Below, piece by piece: positions 1 through 5,374 of a stretch of DNA of 6,078 bases (its first letter is position 1; every line of letters starts with the position of its first letter). Both the position numbers and the translations under genes were made by a program. The notes beneath the pieces are model-generated. The model was not told the DNA's origin and searched no databases. It saw nothing but the letters and a program-made list of their open reading frames with translations. This stretch comes from JBFLVQ01 sp040758525 (GTDB lineage Bacteria; Acidobacteriota; Blastocatellia; Chloracidobacteriales; JADJPF01), in NCBI GenBank assembly GCA_040758525.1, contig JBFLVQ010000591.1:1-6078 (forward strand), in the 5' to 3' direction.

Positions 1-20
1 CAACGGTCAGTAGCAATAAC

Positions 21-1241
21 TCAATTTTTCTTTTTGAATCTCTCTTTTGCGTCTGTAACCGTGGTGCGCACCTGTTCTAGAGAAGTTTGTGCGCTACGCA
101 ACTTGGCAAAGACATCGGGCAAGCGAGCATCCAGCGCGCCACCCTGTTGCAGCCACTCTGCCAATCCTTTAAGCTCTTTCATCTCTACACCTAAAGACTC
201 CTGAGCCTTCTCTAAGTGATAGGCAAGACGCTCGAATTCGGCAAGCAGCTCCTCATAACGAGGATAATTAATAAGATCCCGACTAGGGGTATTAATACCT
301 ACCGTACTAGGGAAGACCAGCGTCTTATTGGCAGGCACCGAAGAGAGTCTTTGAGTACGTTTCTTAGACCTAGGGCGGTCTGGATCAAAGGTTGAAAGTG
401 CCTGTAAGGTTGTAGTGATTTTACCAGAACTGTGCGATGCCAAACCCTCGCCATTAAATTGTGCGATCAGCGCCGTGATATTATCCTCACCACCGCTCTG
501 GCAAGCTATCTGAATCAACTCCTCACAGGCATCCTGTAGATTTGAGTGGTTAGCAATAACTTCTAGCAGTTCGATATCGGAAACTTTGTTGGAGAGGCCA
601 TCACTACATAGCAGCAGACAGTCTTTGTTGAGTAGTGGTAGTGAGGTTACTGCTACCTGAATCTCCTCTTTGGTACCGATCGCCTGTAACAGCACACCAC
701 GATTGGTTGAACGTTCGGCATCCTGGGCGGAAAGTAGCCCACGGGAGACCAGTATCTCAATCAGCGATTGATCTGTCGTCACCTGCTTAATACGGCCATT
801 ACGTAATAGATAGGCACGACTATCACCTACTTCTGCAATATAGATCTGATCACCTTCAACTAATGCAGCAGTGAGTGTTGCACCCATACCATTACATTTA
901 GTATTGCGGCGGCTCTCTTGATAGACCTGAGCATTGGCATGCTCGACTGCTTGGACAAGTCGGTCATAAGGAGTAAGTCGGCGGGTAAGCTTCATCAATC
1001 GCTGGCAAAGTGTGCTAACGGCAAGTTTGCTGGCCACTTCGCCAGCCACTTGTCCACCCATTCCATCAGAGACAGCCAATAACAGATAGAGTTCATCGAC
1101 TGGTCGTTCAACCTGGTAGTCGCTATCGAGCACTTGCCCATTGACTAGATCTACCGCGAGATAATAGTCCTCATTATTTGTGCGTACCAACCCTACATCT
1201 GTACTGGCAGCGATATCTATTGAGACAGTTTCCGATTTCAT
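21..1241 (-). CDS. PP2C-family Ser/Thr protein phosphatase with C-terminal coiled-coil extension
   Basis: This is a metal-dependent (PPM/PP2C) phosphatase, expected to dephosphorylate phospho-Ser/Thr proteins in the cytoplasm. No signal peptide or membrane segment is seen. Bacterial PP2C motifs appear in order: RTNNED at residues 20-25, SDGMGG at 58-63, GMGATLTA at 118-125, VGDSRAYL at 138-145, DQSL at 157-160, CSDGL at 212-216 and GGEDNIT at 250-256. The metal-binding acidic residues D59, D213 and D253 are all present, so the enzyme looks active. The catalytic domain ends near residue 262, as usual for the family. About 145 further residues follow: a Ser/Thr/Arg/Pro-rich linker (about 265-325) and a charged helical, probably coiled-coil, segment (about 327-402). 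The start codon lies 6 nt after the upstream sensor gene's stop and has no clear Shine-Dalgarno, which suggests translational coupling. No partner Ser/Thr kinase lies in the window. The phosphatase call is secure; the substrate is unknown. Confidence 0.93.
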   Translation of the reverse strand: MKSETVSIDIAASTDVGLVRTNNEDYYLAVDLVNGQVLDSDYQVERPVDELYLLLAVSDGMGGQVAGEVASKLAVSTLCQRLMKLTRRLTPYDRLVQAVEHANAQVYQESRRNTKCNGMGATLTAALVEGDQIYIAEVGDSRAYLLRNGRIKQVTTDQSLIEILVSRGLLSAQDAERSTNRGVLLQAIGTKEEIQVAVTSLPLLNKDCLLLCSDGLSNKVSDIELLEVIANHSNLQDACEELIQIACQSGGEDNITALIAQFNGEGLASHSSGKITTTLQALSTFDPDRPRSKKRTQRLSSVPANKTLVFPSTVGINTPSRDLINYPRYEELLAEFERLAYHLEKAQESLGVEMKELKGLAEWLQQGGALDARLPDVFAKLRSAQTSLEQVRTTVTDAKERFKKKN

Positions 1242-1247
1242 GTTCTG

Positions 1248-2387
1248 TTATTTGGCGCTACTTTTAGTCTGGTGTTGCTGATGATGCAGATCGATCAACT
1301 TAGCGCCGCCAAAATCGACAATATTATCCTCCAGACTATCAAGTTGCTCTAGGGTCTCGCTAATACGTAGCGTCATCTCCTCAATCTTCTGTAGCTGTGT
1401 AACCATACTCGCAGGCAGATCGTTTGCCTGTGAGAGCATCTGTGCATAACCAAGAATGACGGCAAGAGGATTATTAATCTCGTGCATAAGTGTGCCGGCC
1501 AGTTGCGCCATTGCCACCATACGTTCAGTGCGTACGATCTGCTGTTGGGCATTTTTCAATTGCAAGTAGGCTTGTGCGAGTTGGCTACGCTGCTGCTCTA
1601 TCAGGGTAATGTCACGACCTACCCCACATAGCCCAAGGGTCTTTACCGCTTGCTTAATCAGCGTAAACTTAAAGTCAAAGACGGTCTCTTTACCGGTGGC
1701 AGAACGTAGTTTGATGGTAGCGCAGGCGTTACCTTTAGCTGTCAACTCTTCGTGTAAAAGGGTTTCCTCAGGTTGACTCTGTGCAGAGAATTGCGCTAGC
1801 AGATCGCTCCAGCGCTTCCCAATCAGTTTGTTGCGGGGATATCCAAAGAAACGCTCACCGGCGGCATTGATACTTGTGATCACTCCACAAGCGTCTTGTT
1901 TACAGATAATATCATCAGCCGATTCGACCAGGTCGCGATAACGTTGTTCAGAGGCTGCTAACTCAGCCTCAATCTGTTTGCGTTCTGTGATATCTTCGAC
2001 CGTGCCATAATAACCGGTGGGCTGGTCTTGTTCATTAAAGCTAACTCGTAACTGATCACGCACCCAGCGCACAGTGCCATCCTTACGCACAATGCGGTAC
2101 TCGCTAACTTCATACTCGTGCTGGAAGCCCTCCTTGAGCGCATCATCTAAAAGTGGTCGATCCTCCCAATATACCATTGAGAGCCAAAACCAGGGATCTT
2201 TTAAGAACTCTTGATAGCTATAGCCGGTAATACGCTCCACCACAGTTGAATAGAATTCTGGTATAATCTGGCCATTCTCAATACGTGCAGCATAAATATA
2301 GACAGGAAGAAAAGCCGCCGTTCGCTCATAGCGCGACAGCAGGGCTTCCACTTCTATCGGTCTTCTCTTATCTGTGGTTTTGGCCAT
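1248..2387 (-). CDS. PAS-PAS-HisKA sensor protein lacking a HATPase domain
   Basis: This is a probable cytoplasmic signal-sensing protein with no membrane segments. Numbering from the start at 2387 (379 aa), PAS domain 1 spans about 30-135, with a PAC-type segment (YRIVRKDGTVRWVRD, then GYYGTVEDITERK). PAS domain 2 spans about 147-262 and ends in GVGRDIT. A helical linker leads to a HisKA dimerisation/phosphoacceptor domain with H-box MHEINNPLAVILGYAQML, where H302 is the expected phosphorylated histidine. The protein stops about 75 residues later, after GGAKLIDL and a His/Gln-rich tail. The N, G1, F and G2 boxes of a HATPase_c domain are absent, so it cannot autophosphorylate in the usual way. 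The longer in-frame ATG at 2426 is rejected: the promoter -10 box (2422-2427) overlaps it, whereas the ATG at 2387 has AGGAG 8 nt upstream. It is first in an operon with the PP2C gene. Domain calls are firm; the signal and phosphotransfer partner are unknown. Confidence 0.88.
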   Translation of the reverse strand: MAKTTDKRRPIEVEALLSRYERTAAFLPVYIYAARIENGQIIPEFYSTVVERITGYSYQEFLKDPWFWLSMVYWEDRPLLDDALKEGFQHEYEVSEYRIVRKDGTVRWVRDQLRVSFNEQDQPTGYYGTVEDITERKQIEAELAASEQRYRDLVESADDIICKQDACGVITSINAAGERFFGYPRNKLIGKRWSDLLAQFSAQSQPEETLLHEELTAKGNACATIKLRSATGKETVFDFKFTLIKQAVKTLGLCGVGRDITLIEQQRSQLAQAYLQLKNAQQQIVRTERMVAMAQLAGTLMHEINNPLAVILGYAQMLSQANDLPASMVTQLQKIEEMTLRISETLEQLDSLEDNIVDFGGAKLIDLHHQQHQTKSSAK

Positions 2388-2395
2388 GCAGAGCG

Positions 2396-2400
2396 CTCCT
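2396..2400 (-). promoter_or_regulatory. Shine-Dalgarno of the sensor gene
   Basis: AGGAG on the minus strand, 8 nt before the ATG at 2387. It supports the 379-aa start over the 13-residue-longer in-frame start at 2426. Confidence 0.75.
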
Positions 2401-2421
2401 GTTAGTAGCTTATTGTTAAAT

Positions 2422-2449
2422 ATCATAACAGAGCGATGTAACTGGTCAA
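2422..2449 (-). promoter_or_regulatory. sigma70-like promoter for the sensor-phosphatase operon
   Basis: On the minus strand, -35 TTGACC (2449-2444) and -10 TATGAT (2427-2422) are separated by 16 nt. Each hexamer matches the consensus at 5 of 6 positions. Transcription should begin near 2415, giving a leader of about 28 nt before the ATG at 2387. Found by eye, not tested. Confidence 0.7.
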
Positions 2450-2512
2450 AGCCTTTCGCTGCCAGATTTAAAGAATCGGGGCGGGCTTTTTAAGTGACAG
2501 TCCGTAATCGAA

Positions 2513-2541
2513 TTGACTCTCCTGCAGATCCGGCATACTAT
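2513..2541 (+). promoter_or_regulatory. sigma70-like promoter for the reductase-glycosyltransferase operon
   Basis: -35 TTGACT (2513-2518, 5 of 6) and -10 TACTAT (2536-2541, 4 of 6) have the optimal 17-nt spacing. The predicted start near 2548 leaves a leader of about 50 nt before the ATG at 2598. An overlapping TATAAG (2539-2544) would need a 20-nt spacer and is less likely. The two divergent -35 boxes are 63 nt apart, so one regulator could act on both promoters. Confidence 0.65.
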
Positions 2542-2585
2542 AAGTTCCCTGTCTGTTCTACGATTCAGCGCGGGAATAGCAAGCT

Positions 2586-2592
2586 GAGGAGG
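2586..2592 (+). promoter_or_regulatory. Shine-Dalgarno of the aldo/keto reductase
   Basis: GAGGAGG lies 5 nt before the ATG at 2598. This near-perfect anti-16S match selects that start over the in-frame Met at residue 19. Confidence 0.8.
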
Positions 2593-2597
2593 GAATA

Positions 2598-3710
2598 ATG
2601 ATACAAACGGGCTCGGCAACAATTGAAGGTACTTCCGAATACCGTAAGCGTATGACGAGGGTGTTGCCAGAGCATTTCCGTAAGCAACAAACCTTCTGGC
2701 TCTCATCTATTGGATTAGGCACCTATCTGGGTCATCACGATGACACTACCGATAACTCTTACCGCAATGCTATCTCGCTCGCGATACAATTGGGCTGTAA
2801 TGTTATCGATACTGCTATTAACTATCGTTGCCAACGTAGCGAGCGTGCCATTGGTGCTACCCTTAAAGAGCTTTTTCGCGATGGTAAGGCAAAACGTGAA
2901 GAGATTGTAATCGCCACTAAAGGTGGTTTTATTCCTTATGATAATGCTCCACCAATCAATCATGATCGTTACATTCAGCAGGCCTTTATTGATACTGGCA
3001 TTATCTCAGATAGTGAAATTGTGGCTCGTTGTCATTGCCTCTCACCACGCTATCTAGCACACCAGATCGAGAATAGTCTTAAGAACTTAGGTCTAGAAAC
3101 AATTGATATCTATTATATTCATAATCCTGAGATGCAGCTTGAAGAGATCTCCCGTGATAAGTTCCAGACACGCATCCGAGCCGCTTTTGAACAGTTAGAG
3201 AAGAGTGTCTCAGAAGGCAAAATAGGCTTCTATGGTACAGCTACTTGGAACGGCTACCGTAAGCCGCCTGCTGCTGTCGATTATCTAGATCTCTCCACAA
3301 TCGTTGCCCTAGCGCAAGAGGTTGGTGGGCAAGATCATCACTTCCGCTTTATCCAACTTCCTTATAGTCTGGCTATGCCAGAAGCTTTTACTTTGGAAAA
3401 CCAGCGCATTAACGACTCTACTCTCTCTACAGTGGAAGCGTCTCACCAATTAGGCATTACTGTAATGGCCTCTGCTTCTATTATGCAGACAAGGCTAGCC
3501 CACAATCTGCCTGCCGAGATACGTAGCCACTTGTCAGGATTACATACAGATGCACAGCGCTCCATACAGTTTGTGCGCTCTACGCCTGGTATAGCTACTG
3601 CGCTAGTAGGCATGAGCCGCACTATGCATGTGGAAGAGAATATGCATACAGCCACATTGCCTCCCGTAGAACTCGAAGAGTTTCTACAAATATTCGGTGA
3701 TAGTCGCTAA
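2598..3710 (+). CDS. aldo/keto reductase family oxidoreductase
   Basis: This is a soluble NAD(P)H-dependent aldo/keto reductase, a (beta/alpha)8-barrel enzyme that interconverts carbonyls and alcohols. The family tetrad can be placed at D71 and Y76 (VIDTAINYR), K108 (ATKGG) and H175 (IYYIHNPE), so catalysis looks intact. The Gly-rich first strand is SSIGLGTYLG (36-45). The C-terminal STPGIATALVGMSRTMHVEEN (328-348) matches the cofactor-phosphate-binding end of the family. At 370 aa it is longer than the usual 280-340. The extra length is an N-terminal extension of about 30 residues and a longer stretch between K108 and H175 (about 115-150). The downstream glycosyltransferase follows after 86 nt on the same strand, so the two are probably co-transcribed. 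Whether the reductase acts on a sugar or lipid intermediate for that enzyme is inference; the substrate cannot be read from sequence. Confidence 0.92.
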   Translation: MIQTGSATIEGTSEYRKRMTRVLPEHFRKQQTFWLSSIGLGTYLGHHDDTTDNSYRNAISLAIQLGCNVIDTAINYRCQRSERAIGATLKELFRDGKAKREEIVIATKGGFIPYDNAPPINHDRYIQQAFIDTGIISDSEIVARCHCLSPRYLAHQIENSLKNLGLETIDIYYIHNPEMQLEEISRDKFQTRIRAAFEQLEKSVSEGKIGFYGTATWNGYRKPPAAVDYLDLSTIVALAQEVGGQDHHFRFIQLPYSLAMPEAFTLENQRINDSTLSTVEASHQLGITVMASASIMQTRLAHNLPAEIRSHLSGLHTDAQRSIQFVRSTPGIATALVGMSRTMHVEENMHTATLPPVELEEFLQIFGDSR

Positions 3711-3784
3711 CGGGCCTTTTAAGGCGGCAGCGACCAGTACTATTACAAGTTCTATCCCCCTTTGCAGAAGCGGGTGAAGCAGCG

Positions 3785-3792
3785 AAAGGTGA
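3785..3792 (+). promoter_or_regulatory. Shine-Dalgarno of the glycosyltransferase
   Basis: AAAGGTGA lies 4 nt before the ATG at 3797 and supports that start. No convincing separate promoter is seen in the 86-nt gap, so read-through from the reductase promoter is expected. Confidence 0.6.
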
Positions 3793-3796
3793 ATTA

Positions 3797-4963
3797 ATGT
3801 CAGAAAAAAAGGTCCTTATATTGACCTCCGATACGGGTGGTGGCCATACTTCAGCAGCACGTGCCATCGAGGCTGGTTTAAGCTTGTGTGCCGACCGCCT
3901 CTCATACTTAGTGCATATCTCGCGTGTTATCGAGGAAGGCCATTTCCTTACTCGACAGATGGTTCTGCTCTACAACTTCTTGCTACGCCATTACCAGTCT
4001 TATGTTAAGTATTACCACTGGTCGATCAATAAGATGGGATTAGAACGATCAGAACTACTATTTCGTTTCTACCGCAAGCCGGTCGATCAGCTACTTAGTC
4101 GCTTCTGCCCCAATATCGTGGTTTCTGTACATCCTATGGTACAACACGGCATTGCCCGTGTTATGCAAGAATTAAAACTGCTTGATCGTATTCCGCTGGT
4201 GACAGTTGTTACTGATCCTTGTGGCAATTCCTGGAAAGGTTGGGCTAATGAACATGTGAGACTCTATCTAGTGGCACATGAGACTGCTCGCCAAGAATTG
4301 ATCTCTTATGGGATAACTCCTGAACGTATAGATGTCAGTGGCATGCCGGTACATCCAAAATTCCAAGAAGCAGCGCAAACTCTTTCTCCAGAAGGGCTAC
4401 GTGAAGAACTAGGGCTAGATCCAAATAAATTTACTGTCTTTATTAATGCTGGTTGGATTGGTGGTGGCAATATTCCCAAGCTGCTTGAATATCTTACTCA
4501 ATTCAAGCTAGACATACAGGGGATCTTCTTAGCTGGTAAAAATCGTAAATTAGAGAAGGTTGCTAATAAGATTGCTGCTTCAGCTCGCTTTCCCCTACGT
4601 GTAATAGGATATTCGGAGAAGATGGAACGACTGATGTGTGCTGCTCATGTGATGATCTCTAAACTAGGAGGGCTAACTACTTTTGAAGCCCTCACCTGTC
4701 GTTTGCCAATCATTATGGACAATCTCACTCCGCCTATGCCGCAAGAGGCCGGTACAGCCGACTTTCTAGAGCGCCATAATGCTGGTATACGGCTTACCCA
4801 TATTAATGATCTTGTCCCAATTCTCCAGCAATTGCTGGAAAACCATGGCAAACTGCTAGAAATGAGCGCAGCCGCACAAGCGCTAATTGTGCCAGACTCG
4901 ACCCGTCGTATTGCCGAGAAGTTGGGCGGACTTTTTAATCAGGAATGGCAGCAGACTTCTTGA
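3797..4963 (+). CDS. GT28-type glycosyltransferase, MGDG synthase/MurG-like
   Basis: This is a probable glycolipid-forming transferase with the two-domain GT-B fold. The N-terminal half matches the MGDG synthase-type domain: SDTGGGHTSAARAIEAG (11-27), the HP pair at 112-113, TDP at 139-141 and GMPVHPKF at 182-189. The C-terminal half matches the GT28 nucleotide-sugar domain: NAGWIGGGN (217-225), GYSEKMERLM (271-280), SKLGGLTTFEAL (288-299) and a PPMPQEAGTADFL segment (312-324). The family includes plant and bacterial monogalactosyl- and glucosyl-diacylglycerol synthases and is related to MurG. The acceptor is therefore likely a membrane lipid, with a UDP-sugar donor, and the protein is probably peripheral at the inner membrane. 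No signal peptide or transmembrane helix is seen. Length (388 aa) is normal and all motifs are present. It is second in the unit with the aldo/keto reductase. Exact donor and acceptor cannot be assigned. Confidence 0.9.
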   Translation: MSEKKVLILTSDTGGGHTSAARAIEAGLSLCADRLSYLVHISRVIEEGHFLTRQMVLLYNFLLRHYQSYVKYYHWSINKMGLERSELLFRFYRKPVDQLLSRFCPNIVVSVHPMVQHGIARVMQELKLLDRIPLVTVVTDPCGNSWKGWANEHVRLYLVAHETARQELISYGITPERIDVSGMPVHPKFQEAAQTLSPEGLREELGLDPNKFTVFINAGWIGGGNIPKLLEYLTQFKLDIQGIFLAGKNRKLEKVANKIAASARFPLRVIGYSEKMERLMCAAHVMISKLGGLTTFEALTCRLPIIMDNLTPPMPQEAGTADFLERHNAGIRLTHINDLVPILQQLLENHGKLLEMSAAAQALIVPDSTRRIAEKLGGLFNQEWQQTS

Positions 4964-5014
4964 TAGATAACTCGCAGGTATGCACTGGCTGTGGGGCTGG
5001 TGTTGTACTGGTAA

Positions 5015-5037
5015 CTAGCGGCTGGATTGGCAGCTAG
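5015..5037 (+). terminator. hairpin at the convergent gene ends, possible terminator
   Basis: A 23-nt near-palindrome runs from CTAGC (5015-5019) to GCTAG (5033-5037). Read as plus-strand RNA it forms five pairs, one G-A mismatch, two G/C pairs and two G-U pairs around a 3-nt loop. It starts 51 nt after the glycosyltransferase stop and covers the stop codon of the opposing small ORF. No U-run follows, so it is not a classical intrinsic terminator; it may protect mRNA ends or be chance. Confidence 0.28.
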
Positions 5038-5233
5038 AATATTCGTCACGCTCTATTACTGCGCCATTAGCGAGAGCAGCAGCAATCGCTGGCTTAGTGT
5101 TGAACTTGAGTAGATCGCTACGGGTATTGATGCCGACGCGCACATCATTGCGTACACTGCTGATTGCTCGCTTATCGGCCATCTTGGTGTTAAGCTCCAG
5201 GCTTTTTGCGTCTACTGTGTCAGTCTTGGTCAT
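5015..5233 (-). CDS. hypothetical small protein, 72 aa
   Basis: I do not recognise this protein. It is hydrophilic and has one Cys near the end (SSCQSSR). The N-terminal half is Lys/Arg-rich, followed by NTRSDLLKFNTKPAIAAALANGAV, whose second half is Ala-rich and helix-prone. There is no signal peptide or transmembrane segment. The ATG at 5233 is preceded by AAGG 4 nt upstream, a modest ribosome site; the inner Met at residue 18 has none. It lies on the same strand as the repeat-containing gene upstream, with 53 nt from that gene's restored stop. A weak promoter candidate precedes it. No other gene competes for this stretch on either strand, which mildly supports it as real. It could instead be a spurious ORF. 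Confidence 0.5.
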   Translation of the reverse strand: MTKTDTVDAKSLELNTKMADKRAISSVRNDVRVGINTRSDLLKFNTKPAIAAALANGAVIERDEYSSCQSSR

Positions 5234-5286
5234 ATCGCCTTGCTGATAGTTAACTGCGATTATTCGTTAGGGTTAGGTAACCGCAC

Positions 5287-5315
5287 TTAATAAGCTTCTA
5301 GGTCGCGAGGATCAA
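5287..5315 (-). promoter_or_regulatory. candidate promoter for the small ORF
   Basis: On the minus strand, TTGATC (5315-5310) and TATTAA (5292-5287) are spaced 17 nt apart, each matching the consensus at 4 of 6 positions. The implied start near 5280 gives a leader of about 47 nt to the ATG at 5233. It overlaps the restored 3' end of the upstream gene. Weak, by-eye evidence. Confidence 0.3.
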
Positions 5316-5374
5316 CGCGTGACAAATGAACCTTGTCAGTGCTAGAACAGAACACTTTGACGAGTCGAGCGGGG
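5287..5374 (-). pseudogene. out-of-frame 3' end of the tetrapeptide-repeat gene
   Basis: The upstream gene's frame closes with a TAG at 5344-5342 after the tail VPRSTRQSVLF. If one C is removed from the four-C run (plus-strand GGGG, 5371-5374), the tail becomes VPARLVKVFCSSTDKVHLS followed by RVDPRDLEAY, ending at a TAA at 5289-5287. From memory, C-termini of DUF6745-like proteins carry a similar stretch: hydrophobic strand, Cys, Ser-Thr, then a V-x-P motif. The restored reading is therefore much more family-like than the actual one. This is either a real inactivating or truncating single-base insertion or a base-calling error in a homopolymer. A four-base run is short for programmed slippage. 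Confidence 0.6.

Noticed and set aside
2388..2426. Longer in-frame N-terminus of the sensor gene starting at 2426
   Set aside because: The promoter -10 box overlaps this ATG, and a good AGGAG site serves the internal ATG at 2387.
2448..2494. AAAGCC...GGCTTTTT inverted repeat with a T-run, terminator-like
   Set aside because: The six-base stem has a loop of about 30 nt and lies upstream of both divergent genes, where a terminator makes little sense.
3759..3789. CCTTT/AAAGG pairing that could hide the glycosyltransferase ribosome site
   Set aside because: Only five base pairs across a 21-nt loop, with mismatches inside; too weak to call regulation.
4945..5037. 30-aa plus-strand ORF overlapping the glycosyltransferase end, with a CTGCGAG stretch
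   Set aside because: It overlaps a solid gene, has no properly spaced ribosome site and is very short; likely chance.
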